Positions 1-10,100 of a DNA stretch of 64,000 bases are shown here, in pieces. This stretch comes from Verrucomicrobiota bacterium. Lineage in GTDB: Bacteria > Verrucomicrobiota > Verrucomicrobiia > Limisphaerales > PALSA-1396. The notes under the pieces are model-generated. The model was not told where the DNA came from and did no database searches. It worked only from the letters and a program-made list of their open reading frames with translations. Location of the stretch: contig JACQFP010000002.1 in NCBI GenBank assembly GCA_016200005.1, forward strand, positions 1 through 64,000. Reading direction: 5' to 3'. A program made the position numbers and the translations under genes. The stretch's first letter is position 1. Each line of letters starts with the position of its first letter.

Positions 1-975
<975 letters not shown>

Positions 976-1156
976 GCTTTTTCCTTTATCAAGGAAAAGC
1001 GAATTTAACTCGCGAATATAAATTAGTTCCAATGATTGCTATGTGTAGTTTTCAGAGAACACGCTGATGCGGAAGCAGAAGCGCATCACGCGAATTGATC
1101 TTTAACAATTTGCAGACCTGGCGCGGCGAAGGCGCTGTGGCCGTCTGCTAAGACTT
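976..1156 (+). other. 23S-5S internal transcribed spacer
   Basis: This is a spacer with no gene. It begins with an inverted repeat at about 974-1002 (TCGCTTTTTCCTT and AAGGAAAAGCGA, one bulged base), overlapping the 23S 3' end. That is the usual place for a processing stem. No tRNA is visible. Confidence 0.7.
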
Positions 1157-1272
1157 TTTGGTGACCATAAAGCTGTGGTCCGACCCGATCCCATCCCGAA
1201 CTCGGCCGTCAAACACAGCCTTGCCGATGGTAGTGGTTGTATAGCTTCCGCGAGAGTAGGTTGTCGCCAGAT
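1157..1272 (+). rRNA. rrf: 5S ribosomal RNA
   Basis: The roughly 116-nt sequence has the 5S hallmarks: CCCGATCCCATCCCGAACTC in the loop B-C region and GCGAGAGTAGG near the 3' end. The ends pair as helix I (TTTGGTGAC with GTCGCCAGA). It follows 23S in the normal rrn order, and a strong terminator starts a few bases later. End positions are inferred from helix I. Confidence 0.93.
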
Positions 1273-1278
1273 CTTTCC

Positions 1279-1311
1279 GAGCCGAAGTCAAAAACTTCGG
1301 CTCTTTTGTTT
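1279..1311 (+). terminator. rrn operon intrinsic terminator
   Basis: A perfect 10-bp stem, GAGCCGAAGT (1279-1288) with ACTTCGGCTC (1294-1303), has a 5-nt A-rich loop and is followed by TTTTGTTT. It closes the rRNA operon. Confidence 0.92.
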
Positions 1312-1388
1312 GCAGCTTTCCAACTTTTCGCTGATTCCAATTGCCAACCGTCCCCGCCCGCGCCATCCTTGTCCCCACCAAGACACCT

Positions 1389-2495
1389 ATGGCTTACCAG
1401 GAAAAGCAGCTCCAGGAAATCTCGAAGCAATTCCAGATCTACGGCGAAATCCTCCACGCGGAGACCTTCAAGATCGGTCACATCAACGAGACCTACTCCG
1501 CCACCTACGACCAGGGCGGCATGCGCGTCCGTTACATCCACCAGAAGATCAACAAAGGTGTCTTCAAGAACCCGCCCGCCGTGATGAAGAATGTCATGCG
1601 CGTCACCACCCACATCCGCCGCAAACTCGAATCACGCAACGCCCGCGACATCACGCGTCGTTCTTTGATCGTCATTCCGACGCGCGCTGGTCAGTCCTTT
1701 TATCGCAGCAGTGAGGGCGAATACTGGCGCACTTTTGTCTTCATCGAAGGCGTCGAAACGTTTGAAGCCGTGCAGACACCTGACCAGGCCTTCGAAGCCG
1801 GACGCGCCTTCGGCGAATTCCAGAGCCTGCTCGTGGACCTCCCGGGCGAGCGGCTCCACGAAACCATCCCCAACTTTCACAACACGCGAAAACGCTTCAC
1901 CGTCTTGCATCAAGCTATCGAAAAGGACCACCTCAACCGCGCCAAAGAGGCGTATTCCGAAATCAAGTTCGCGCTCGCGCACGAGGAAATCGTGGACGTC
2001 ATCCTCAACGCGATGGCCAGGCGCAAAATCCCCGAACGCATCACTCACAACGACACCAAATTCAACAACGTAATGCTCGACACGCTCACCGGTGAAGCCC
2101 GCTGCGTCGTCGATCTCGACACCGTCATGCCCGGCTGCGCGCTCTACGATTTCGGCGACATGGTTCGCACGACCACCAGCCCGACCCTCGAAGACGAGCG
2201 CGACCTTTCCAAGGTCAAAATGCACATGCCGACTTTCAAGCGACTCGCCCAAGGTTATCTTTCCACCGCCGGCACGTTCCTGACGCGCGCCGAGAAATCC
2301 CACCTCGCCTTTGCCGGCAAACTCATCACCTTCGAAATCGGCATCCGCTTCCTGACCGACTTCCTGAGTGGCGACACCTACTTTCGCATCCACCGTCCTG
2401 GTCACAATCTGGACCGTAGCCGCACGCAGTTCAAACTCGTCGAATCCATCGAACGTCAGGAAGCCGCCATGCAGAAATTCGTTGACCGCTTGTAA
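1389..2495 (+). CDS. N-acetylhexosamine 1-kinase-like phosphotransferase
   Basis: This 368-residue protein belongs to the aminoglycoside-phosphotransferase (APH) kinase fold. It most resembles NahK-type anomeric sugar kinases, which phosphorylate GlcNAc/GalNAc at C1. Visible evidence is the N-terminal GHINETY strand, the catalytic loop THNDTKFNNVMLD, and the metal-binding segment VVDLDTVMPG followed by ALYDFGDMVR, all in family order. The reading frame extends to 1341, but ATG 1389 (MAYQEKQ) gives the expected length and the upstream residues look like leader sequence. No clear Shine-Dalgarno is seen. It stands alone downstream of the rRNA operon. Substrate specificity is inferred. Confidence 0.85.
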   Translation: MAYQEKQLQEISKQFQIYGEILHAETFKIGHINETYSATYDQGGMRVRYIHQKINKGVFKNPPAVMKNVMRVTTHIRRKLESRNARDITRRSLIVIPTRAGQSFYRSSEGEYWRTFVFIEGVETFEAVQTPDQAFEAGRAFGEFQSLLVDLPGERLHETIPNFHNTRKRFTVLHQAIEKDHLNRAKEAYSEIKFALAHEEIVDVILNAMARRKIPERITHNDTKFNNVMLDTLTGEARCVVDLDTVMPGCALYDFGDMVRTTTSPTLEDERDLSKVKMHMPTFKRLAQGYLSTAGTFLTRAEKSHLAFAGKLITFEIGIRFLTDFLSGDTYFRIHRPGHNLDRSRTQFKLVESIERQEAAMQKFVDRL

Positions 2496-2525
2496 CGCGT
2501 TGTGCAGTTCCCCTCCGGGGAGGGG

Positions 2526-3311
2526 TCAGGGGTGGGTCTCTCTTCCGAACTTTCCTTTCAAACGCTCATACAACAACCGTTGATCTTCCTCACTCAGCTC
2601 GCGCAGATGTTCATTGATCACCTCGTTCGCGCGATAAACTTCCGCGCGCTTCACTGCCGCTTCGAACTCCTCTTCCGTTTTCCAGTACGCCGTTCCCGCA
2701 TCAAACATCGCCCACGGTTTGGGACGCACATTGCCGTCCTTCTTCCGATACTTCACGCCATCCACGAGCGAGGATTTTCCCACGAACTTCCACGTCCGAT
2801 CAAAAAACACCTGATCCGTGCTGATGGCTTTGCCGGCGTCGTCATACCGCACCCACAACGTGAACGAGGCGACAAAGATTTTCTTTCTGGCTGGATGTTC
2901 ATGAAACGTCCCCATGTCGTTCTCTGGATTGGCTGATCGCCGCGCCGTCTTGATTGAAACTTCAATCTGCTGGTTGCCGCAGACAATCGCCAGGTCCGCC
3001 AGTCGATTCTTTTCCTTCCCGGATCTACCTCTATCAAAATTATTGTCCGTGAGCGATTCCACGTGCTTCTTCAATACGAAGCACAGTGCGTCAATGGCTG
3101 CATCTTCGTAATCTCGCCAGATGGTCGTGTAACTGGTCTTGGGTGCGTTGGTTTTCAACGCCGCCGTGACCTCGGCCACGACCGTTTCCTTCAACGCATC
3201 CAGTTTGACCGCAAGCTCCGCTGCTGTCGGTCCGACTGCGTGGAGCGGCAACGTGGCCGCAAAGAAAGCGACCAGCGCAAGGGTCAGAAAATTGGCGGGT
3301 AACTTTTTCAA
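2526..3311 (-). CDS. Secreted protein of unknown function
   Basis: This 261-residue protein starts at a TTG codon preceded by AAGGAAAC about eight bases away. It has a clear signal peptide (hydrophobic FLTLALVAFFAATLPLHA), so it should be exported. The mature part mixes alpha and beta with many charged residues and no motif I can name. QIEVSIKTARR and KIFVASFTLWVRYDD look like beta strands of a compact domain. It is the last gene of a minus-strand run with the ATL protein and RmuC, starting 18 bp after rmuC, so co-transcription is likely. No function is assigned. Confidence 0.75.
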   Translation of the reverse strand: MKKLPANFLTLALVAFFAATLPLHAVGPTAAELAVKLDALKETVVAEVTAALKTNAPKTSYTTIWRDYEDAAIDALCFVLKKHVESLTDNNFDRGRSGKEKNRLADLAIVCGNQQIEVSIKTARRSANPENDMGTFHEHPARKKIFVASFTLWVRYDDAGKAISTDQVFFDRTWKFVGKSSLVDGVKYRKKDGNVRPKPWAMFDAGTAYWKTEEEFEAAVKRAEVYRANEVINEHLRELSEEDQRLLYERLKGKFGRETHP

Positions 3312-3329
3312 ACACTGTTTCCTTCGGCT

Positions 3330-4721
3330 TCAACCCTCGCTTGCTGACGAAGTTGAGGGCGGCAGTCGCAAAGTGTTGTCCAGTGGTTGCACGTCAGCCA
3401 ACTCTTTGCCCGCCGCCCCGCCGCGGAGTTCAACGAATCGCTCGCCGGCCGGCCGGACGCGGGTTTGAAAGCTCGCGGCCGCGTCGTTGAATGCGCTGTT
3501 GGCTCTTTCCAGACCTGAGCGGATTTTCTCGAAATGCTCGGTGAACTTCACCACGCGCGTGTAAAACTCCTGCGCAGCCTCGGCGATTTTCTGGGCGTTC
3601 TCCGTTTGCGCGTGCTGCTGCCAGCTCACGGCCACGGAGCGCAGCAGCGCAATCAGAGAGGCCGGTGTCGCCAGCAGTATCCGCTTGCCGGCGGCCCACA
3701 CAATCAAATCATGATCGCCTTCCAACGCGGCGCTGAACAGTGATTCTGCCGGTACGAACAAAACGACATAATCGAGTGCGTTCGGGAACTGGCTCGGATA
3801 ATCCCGGTCCGCGAGTGCTTTGACCGTGGCCTTCAACTTCGCCGCGTGGGCGGCCAGCGCCACGGCCCGCTTCGTCGTGTCCGCGCTGTCCAGCGCCTGC
3901 AAGAATTCCAGTTCCGGCACCTTGGCATCCACGATGATGAACCGGTCGCCCGGCAGACGAACGATGAGGTCGGGCTTTTTGTCGTCCGACTGCGTCTGTT
4001 CGGTGAAATCGCAGTGCGCACTCATGCCGGCGGCTTCTACGACGCGGCGTAGGGTTTCCTCGCCCCAGCGACCGCGCGCTTGGCTGGATTTGAGCACCAT
4101 GCGGAACTGCTGCGTCTCGCTGGCGAGCGACTGGCTTTGCTGCGAGAGTAGTTCCAGTTGCTTCTTCACCTCACCGAGTGTGGAGGACTGTGCGGCCTCG
4201 CTCTGCTGCAACCGTTTCTGGTAGGTTTCCAACTGCTGCTTCAGCGGCTCGACCAACACCTTGATGGACTCCTGCCGCTTGTCCAGATCGCCCTTCGCCG
4301 CTTCCTGTAACTTGCCAAAACTTTGTTCCGCCAACCGCAAGAACTCCGGCGCACTCTGCTTTAAAGCCTCGGCGCTCAATGCCCTAAATGCTTCTCGCAA
4401 ATCCGCCAGTGCTTTTGCCTGCGCTTCTTTCGCCTCGGCCGTCGCGCGCTCATGCAACGCGCGCTGCTCGCCCAACAGTTTCTCCGCGCTTGCCTGATTC
4501 GCTTGGGCTGTGGCCAGCAAAGTTCTAATCTGCATGGCCTCAGCGCGCGACTGGCTCAACTCCGCCTCGCGTTGCGCGAGCCTTTGCTGAAGGTCCGCTT
4601 CTAACCGGCGGTCTGCCGATGCTCCGCCGCGTCCACGGCCAAACAGCCAACCGATAAGCAGACCCAGACCGCCGCCGATGACGAACGCGATTGCGAGCTT
4701 CATTCCCTCAGGCAGATTCAT
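3330..4721 (-). CDS. rmuC: RmuC family DNA recombination protein
   Basis: This 463-residue RmuC-family protein is thought to limit inversions at short inverted repeats. It has an N-terminal membrane anchor (IAFVIGGGLGLLIGWLFG), then a long Ala/Glu/Gln-rich coiled coil to about residue 200. The conserved nuclease-like domain follows, with RGRWGEETLRRVVEAAGM, KKPDLIVRLPGDRFIIVDAKV and YVVLFVPAE. Its ATG overlaps the stop of the upstream ATL gene as ATGA, suggesting translational coupling. An anti-inversion factor is notable in a genome so rich in inverted repeats, but that link is only suggestive. Confidence 0.93.
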   Translation of the reverse strand: MNLPEGMKLAIAFVIGGGLGLLIGWLFGRGRGGASADRRLEADLQQRLAQREAELSQSRAEAMQIRTLLATAQANQASAEKLLGEQRALHERATAEAKEAQAKALADLREAFRALSAEALKQSAPEFLRLAEQSFGKLQEAAKGDLDKRQESIKVLVEPLKQQLETYQKRLQQSEAAQSSTLGEVKKQLELLSQQSQSLASETQQFRMVLKSSQARGRWGEETLRRVVEAAGMSAHCDFTEQTQSDDKKPDLIVRLPGDRFIIVDAKVPELEFLQALDSADTTKRAVALAAHAAKLKATVKALADRDYPSQFPNALDYVVLFVPAESLFSAALEGDHDLIVWAAGKRILLATPASLIALLRSVAVSWQQHAQTENAQKIAEAAQEFYTRVVKFTEHFEKIRSGLERANSAFNDAAASFQTRVRPAGERFVELRGGAAGKELADVQPLDNTLRLPPSTSSASEG

Positions 4722-5149
4722 CGCAATCGGGTGAAAAGTTTGTTCTCGTGGTCGGCGACGAAGACGCGCCTGCCTTTGCTAATGACCTTGTGTCCTTCAG
4801 CGCGCAATCGTTTGGCGACGCCCCCCGCGCCGCCGGGATATTTGGGATTGATCTCGCCGCCGGTCTTCAGCGTCCGCCAATAAGGGGTAACACGTTTGTC
4901 GCCTTCAGCCTCAGCCTCGGCGGCGGCGTGGACCGCAATCCACGAGAAAATCCCGGTGGTCAAGGGACAGGCGAACGTCACCTTGTGCTTCGCCGCCAGC
5001 GCGGCGCGAAGTTCGTTGATAGTTACAACCCGCCCTTTGGGGACTTGCTTCATCAAAGCGTCCACCTCGGAAGGCGCGGGAATCACCATCGTCTTCGGCA
5101 GGTCCTTGCTCGTAGCCAGTTTTTCTCGCCAGGTCTTTTTTGATTTCAT
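4718..5149 (-). CDS. Alkyltransferase-like (ATL) MGMT-family protein
   Basis: This 143-residue protein has the DNA-binding domain of O6-alkylguanine-DNA alkyltransferases: VPKGRVVTINELRAAL (helix-turn-helix region), then TPYWRTLK and KYPGG...RLRAEGH. The catalytic PCHR motif of true MGMT is replaced by PYWR, so no acceptor cysteine is present. ATL proteins of this kind bind alkylated guanine and are known to hand it to nucleotide-excision repair. It overlaps rmuC by four bases, so a DNA-repair operon is likely. The N-terminal 30 residues are lysine-rich. Confidence 0.82.
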   Translation of the reverse strand: MKSKKTWREKLATSKDLPKTMVIPAPSEVDALMKQVPKGRVVTINELRAALAAKHKVTFACPLTTGIFSWIAVHAAAEAEAEGDKRVTPYWRTLKTGGEINPKYPGGAGGVAKRLRAEGHKVISKGRRVFVADHENKLFTRLR

Positions 5150-5169
5150 ACGCGCCCGTTTTCGTCAGC

Positions 5170-5217
5170 TAGGGTCGGCGCGCTGCGCCGACCGGACGCC
5201 GCAGCGCAGCGTCCCTA
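5170..5217. repeat. Double-hairpin palindromic element (REP-like)
   Basis: Two adjacent hairpins, GTCGGCG/CGCCGAC (5174-5192) and GGACGC/GCGTCC (5194-5214), are enclosed by an outer TAGGG/CCCTA pair, so the whole can fold as a small cloverleaf. It lies between ridA and the ATL gene, both on the minus strand, where it could act as an RNA stabiliser or terminator. Only this copy is seen in the window. Confidence 0.7.
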
Positions 5218-5222
5218 CCATT

Positions 5223-5606
5223 TTAGAAATGCGCCACCACTTCAATCTCCACATTCGCGTCCTTGGGCAACGCGGCCACTTGAATCGTCGAGCGCGCCGG
5301 GAAATCGCTGGTGAAATATTTCGAGTAAACCTCGTTCATTCCGGCGAAGTCCGCGAGGTTTGTCATGAACACCGTGCTCTTGACCACATTGGCGAAAGTC
5401 AGTTTCTGATCATCGAGAATTACTTTGACGTTCTGCAGCACGCGCTCGGTCTGCGCCTTGATGTCGCCGACTACTAGATTTCCGGTTGCCGGGTCGAGCG
5501 GAATCTGTCCCGCGCAAAATAGCAGGTCGCCAACGCGCACGGCGTGATTGTATGGGCCGACGGCGGGAGCAGATTTCGCCGGCTTGATGATGGATTTGGT
5601 TGCCAT
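5223..5606 (-). CDS. ridA: RidA family enamine/imine deaminase
   Basis: This 127-residue RidA/YjgF protein is a trimeric enzyme that hydrolyses reactive 2-aminoacrylate-type enamines and imines to ammonia and ketoacids. Visible motifs are PAVGPYNHAVRVGDLLFCAG, the central NVKVILDD...VVKSTVFMT, and FPARSTIQVAALP, whose arginine is the substrate-carboxylate ligand. EIEVVAHF is the typical C terminus, and length is normal. A truncated near-copy of its 5' end lies at 6073-6153. Confidence 0.95.
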   Translation of the reverse strand: MATKSIIKPAKSAPAVGPYNHAVRVGDLLFCAGQIPLDPATGNLVVGDIKAQTERVLQNVKVILDDQKLTFANVVKSTVFMTNLADFAGMNEVYSKYFTSDFPARSTIQVAALPKDANVEIEVVAHF

Positions 5607-5776
5607 AACTCGGTTTCGATGTGGACTGAATAAACTTCAAATCACCGCGCCTGCCAACCTTCAAATTCATCTGCGGGCCGCAATCGAGTGCAAGGAATGT
5701 AAAACTCCTTCGTTGGATCGGGTTTCTCATCGTCACCCAAGGTTGACATCACGCGAAGCGAAGGTAGGCTTCAGTC

Positions 5777-6004
5777 ATGCGCACGGAAGAATTCAAGAGC
5801 CTGCTGGAGCAGCGACCGTTTGTGCCGTTTCGCATCTTCGTCACAGGCGGCGCCACCTACGACATCCCGCACGAGGATTTTGTGCTGCTGTCTCGTTCGC
5901 TGGTGACCCTCGGCGCGGTGGCAGGGCCGGACGGCATCTTCGACCGGGTTGTCCACGTCCCGCTCATTCACATCAACAAGATTGAAATGCTGCAGCCGGC
6001 CTGA
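5777..6004 (+). CDS. Small conserved-looking protein of unknown function
   Basis: This 75-residue soluble protein starts MRTEEFKSLL and contains RPFVPFRIFVTGG and IPHEDFVLLSRSLVTLG, predicted to form a small beta-rich fold. AAGGTAGG lies upstream at suitable spacing. It sits between ridA and the broken ridA copy but on the opposite strand. I have a general impression that similar small proteins occur in Planctomycetes-Verrucomicrobia genomes. No function can be given. Confidence 0.65.
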   Translation: MRTEEFKSLLEQRPFVPFRIFVTGGATYDIPHEDFVLLSRSLVTLGAVAGPDGIFDRVVHVPLIHINKIEMLQPA

Positions 6005-6072
6005 AGGCTGGCAGTCGCAGCCGGACGCCCAATCGTATCAGTGTCCAAATGAGGGGGGCAATCAACACCGTG

Positions 6073-6153
6073 AGCGCCCACGCGCACGGCGTGATTGTAA
6101 GGGCCGACTGCCGGAGGAGATTGCACCGGTTTGATGATTGTTTTTGTCGGCAT
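6073..6153 (-). pseudogene. Truncated RidA N-terminus (5' fragment)
   Basis: Read on the minus strand, this encodes MPTKTIIKPVQSPPAVGPYN and then HAVRVG. That is nearly identical to the first 26 residues of the intact RidA 500 bp away (MATKSIIKPAKSAPAVGPYN, HAVRVG). Similarity stops abruptly after VRVG and the frame runs into unrelated sequence. It is therefore a 5' fragment of a duplicated ridA, not a working gene. Confidence 0.8.
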
Positions 6154-6384
6154 GGTTTTTTGTCTGCGGGAAGGTCTAACGGCTTTGAGCGCGCGGGTCA
6201 AGGAGAGCAATCGCATCGCCTGACCGATGAACAAAAGCGACGAAGCAGGTGGGATGCAATTGGCGAGAGAGGAAATTCGCAGCCTATCTAATTATTGGAC
6301 GCTCCGCGCGATCACACCCCACAGCAAGGTCACACCACCGCCGCGCTCCGGTCCTTGCCATCCTTTGGTGATTAGGAGTTGCGT
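6154..6384. other. Intergenic region without recognised features
   Basis: I see no convincing gene, RNA or hairpin between the RidA fragment and the lipoprotein gene. It may contain decayed sequence from the same duplication. Confidence 0.4.
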
Positions 6385-6942
6385 TCATTGACGTTTTTCC
6401 GTGATGCGGCGTAACTCGGTCAGCACTGCCTGGCCAAGTCCGAAAAGCTCGGCATACCTACTCGAGCGGTTATTGATGGACGCCAAATCAGTATCAATAA
6501 CTCGGACACCCCCGAAAGTAAGGAAGTAAAAGCGAACGCGGTCGGCGGTTGGGTATGGATACTCAGTCGCTGGTGTTGAGGCGTCGAAAAAGCTGTCGGC
6601 GGCTCGGACGAAACTCATCGCGGCAGCACGAACAGTCTCGTGCCCCTCACCCCCGATTATGCCGAAAGTGGATGTTGTGTAGAGACTGGCAGCTCCAGTA
6701 GATGTGGAGAAGACCGTAGCTGTCTGTTCGCCAATGGGCCAATCCATGAGGATGCCGTAAATGCGCGGAAATTCTTTGGTGGGTTTTTCTCCCGTCTTTT
6801 CCGTGGGCGTGGTGAGCATCATTGTGCGCAGATCGCGACCTGCATCGGCGGGATTTTTTTTCGGGGCAGGGGGCTGGGCCTTGGAGCAGCCAAAGAGAAA
6901 CGAGAAGAGGCCCATAATGATAATCAGTATCGTTCGATTCAC
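6385..6942 (-). CDS. Predicted lipoprotein of unknown function
   Basis: This 185-residue protein starts at GTG. Its signal peptide MNRTILIIIMGLFSFLFGC ends in a lipobox (LFGC), so it should be lipid-anchored. A proline/lysine-rich linker (APKKNPADAG) follows, then a mixed alpha/beta domain (IYGILMDWPIGEQTATVFS, RVRFYFLTFGGVRVID). The end of the domain is helical. No family is recognised. It lies 207 bp downstream of the decaheme gene on the same strand, so a shared transcript is possible but not shown. Confidence 0.72.
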   Translation of the reverse strand: MNRTILIIIMGLFSFLFGCSKAQPPAPKKNPADAGRDLRTMMLTTPTEKTGEKPTKEFPRIYGILMDWPIGEQTATVFSTSTGAASLYTTSTFGIIGGEGHETVRAAAMSFVRAADSFFDASTPATEYPYPTADRVRFYFLTFGGVRVIDTDLASINNRSSRYAELFGLGQAVLTELRRITEKRQ

Positions 6943-7149
6943 GGTAGCAACGCCTAACCTTTAGATTAGCTGCGCGGTTCGCAGTCTAACAACTTTCAGG
7001 AATTAACTTTGCGCTTGTCAAAGGATGTAGTCCACAGGAATTTACGTGAAGCGTGAATTCGTATCCGCGCCGGACAAAGGCGGCAAATCCTCGTGCCGTG
7101 AATCGCGCGTTCGGCGTAGCGCGAAGGTTTCCCTAAATGAATCGCCGAT

Positions 7150-10100
7150 TCATCTGCCCCTGCGATTCAGCCGTTCCGATGGCGGACGGTTGGGAAAGGC
7201 TTCAGGCTCGGCTTTGAATTCAAACGGCGGTTTCAGTGCTGATCCTGAGCGGGTGGCCAATTGTCCATCGCGCAAGGTGAGGTCGTCCACCTGATACAGT
7301 TTGCCGGTTCGTCGGGCAAATTGATTCGTTGGATAAATGTCGGCGTAGTGGCGATAGAACGCTTCCATCTCTTCGACTTTGAACGGGCGCGCGCCGCGCC
7401 GACCAAAAACCACGGTCTGATTGCCGGTCTCATCCACGACGCGGTCGCGGTCCAATCCGCGCGAAACGGCAATCGCTTCGCCGTGTGTTGGAAACGTGGC
7501 GATGAGTTGCGGGTTGGGGCGCGGGTTGAAGCCCATGTAGCCGGGCACGGTGTCGGGGGAGATGAGTTGGAGGACGCGCAATCCGTTTTTGCCGTCGGCC
7601 ACGAGCGCGAACATCGAGGCGTTGACCGCGCCCACCTGCACGGCGCGCGTGTCGTTCATCAGACCACTGGCATTGAACATCTGATCGAGTTTTGGCCGCT
7701 CCGGATTTTCGATGTTGATGATGGCCAGTCCTTCGCTGCCGTTCGCCACGTAGGCATAAGTGCGGGCGAGATAGAATCGCTGCGCATTGTTGAGTTTCAC
7801 GACGGCATTGGGAATGGCGGTGGGTTTCGTCGGTTCGGTAATGTCGATGACTTTCAATCCTTCTTCATCGGTGACGAAGGCGTAACGAAATTGAACGGCG
7901 ACAGCGCGCGGGTTTTTCAAAAAGTCGCCAGTGAGCTCGCCCACGATCTGTGGTTGCAGCGGGTCATTGATGTCCACCACCACCAGCCCGCGCGCGCAAG
8001 TGATGTAGAGCCAATGGCCGGCGACGAAACAGTGTGTCGCGCCGAACAGTTTTCCCTCCGGGTTAAACACCAGATCCTTTTTCAGGAAATTATTGTCCGG
8101 GTTGCCATCGACGAGCGTGGCGACGTTGACGATGACCAGCCCTTCCTCGCGGTCAGTGACATAAACGTAAGCGTAGAGCGGGTGAATCGGCTGCTCCTCA
8201 TTTTCCGGCAGACGCGTGCGCGCAGGATCAAGTGCCAGCGTGCTGGGCAGTGCAACGGACGTGGCGTATTTGGTGCGGACGTAGGTGCGCTGTCCAAGCG
8301 GTGAAACCGGCGAGTTCACGATGCGTTCGGAAAAACCTTTTTGGTCGATGTTCGCCACGTCGAAAACTTCCAAACCATCCGGCCCGTTGGCGGCGTAAAG
8401 GTATTCGCCGCGCAGGGTCAGGTCTTGAATGTCCTTGGCGTGATGATGGTCGGTTTCCTTTAACTGGCGGTTGGCCGCCTGGTGCGCCTCGTAATTGTCG
8501 GGGTAAGCCAGTTTGTGCAAGTGACTGCCGATGGCCGCCTGCGGTTCGGTCGGTTCGGTCCAGACCACGCCATACAAACCGTCCGCGCCCGCGCCGACGT
8601 AGGCGTAGCGCCCGAAGAAGTTCACCGTGCCCGTCCCGAAGCCGAGCAACTGCGTCATGATCGCGTTGTTGTCGTTTTGTTTGGAGAGATGGCAATCGGT
8701 GCAATTCTTCGTCGTGCCGACGCCGCTGGTGGTGTGAGCAAAGTGCGGATTGAACGCCTGCCCGCTGTAACCCTCGGCGGAAAAAGTTTGCTGCTGCGAA
8801 TAAACCCACTCGCGATTTGGGTTTTGCGAACCAACCAGCACCGCGCTCGACGAGCGAATGACGGCCAACCGGTTGCCCTTCACCGTGCTGTCGAGGCCGA
8901 GCATGAAAACGTCGTCGCGCAACACTTGCGGATTGTAGGGCGTATAATTGCGCGTCGTCATGCCCTCAAATTTGTTGAGAGCGACGCGCTGATTGGCGCG
9001 CATTGGCAAGTGGCAACCGAAGCAACTCGTCGCCCAGGAAGTGTGGCAGACCTGACAAGAGATGCTCGAGTTGTCGTGGGCGAGGTTGCGTTTGCAATCC
9101 GAGGCTGGTACGTCGCCCCAGGTTTCGCCATCACGACGCAGCGTCTTTGCGTAACGAGATTTGGCGTTGTAGTGCGAGGACTGCGGATCAATGGTGTCCA
9201 GCGTTTGTGGAATCTCCCAACGCACGTCGGGACTCATGGTGGAGCGTTGAAAAAGCTTTTTGCCTTCCCAAACGAATCGCGGACCCCACGGCGACGAACT
9301 CGCGCTCAAATCGATCTGTCCGCCATTGCCGGAAGTGATGAGTGTCGGGCGCTTCTCAATCGTGCCGTGACAATCAATGCACTCAATTGTGGTGGCGGCT
9401 CGCGGTTCACCATAGAGCTTACCGTTTCCATGCACGTCAGTCTCGAAATGGCAGTCCACGCACTGCATCCCCCGCGCGAGGTGAACATCTTTCAGGTGGA
9501 CGGCTTTGGCGAACTTGTGCGTGTCGTCGTGAGGAATGATTTTGTCGTCAAGCTCCAACAAGTTGCCCTGACGATCTTTCTTGAACACGGCGCGAAAGAC
9601 CCAACCGTGCCCGTGATAATCAGCAAACTGCGTTTGTTTCAGTTTCGGATTCAACTCCGCGACTTTTTCCAGAAAATCCGCATCGCTCCATAATCCGCGC
9701 GCCGCGGCGGCTTCCGGATTTTTCTGGAGGGAAGCGGCCATCTCCGCTTCCGTCGGGTTCTTCTGTTTCTTTGGATACATGAATTCACCGTCGGATTCCT
9801 GGTCCCACCAGATGTAGCCGAGATAGGGATTCACAAAGAGATTGCCCTGGTGCATGTGGCAACTCATGCATTGGCTGCTCGGAATGGCGCGCGTGAACTG
9901 GTGCTTGATCGGATGACCGCGCTCGTTTTTCGCAATCGAGGCGTCGCCGCTGAAGCTCAAACCTTGATGGCCGTATTTGCTGTAGTAACCAGAGTGCGTG
10001 GGCGAGCGATCATTCGCATAAACCACATGACACGCCGAGCAACCACTGGAGCGGTAATCGCCGGGTTGATTGTTCGAACCCATGAAGCCGAGCAGCGGAT

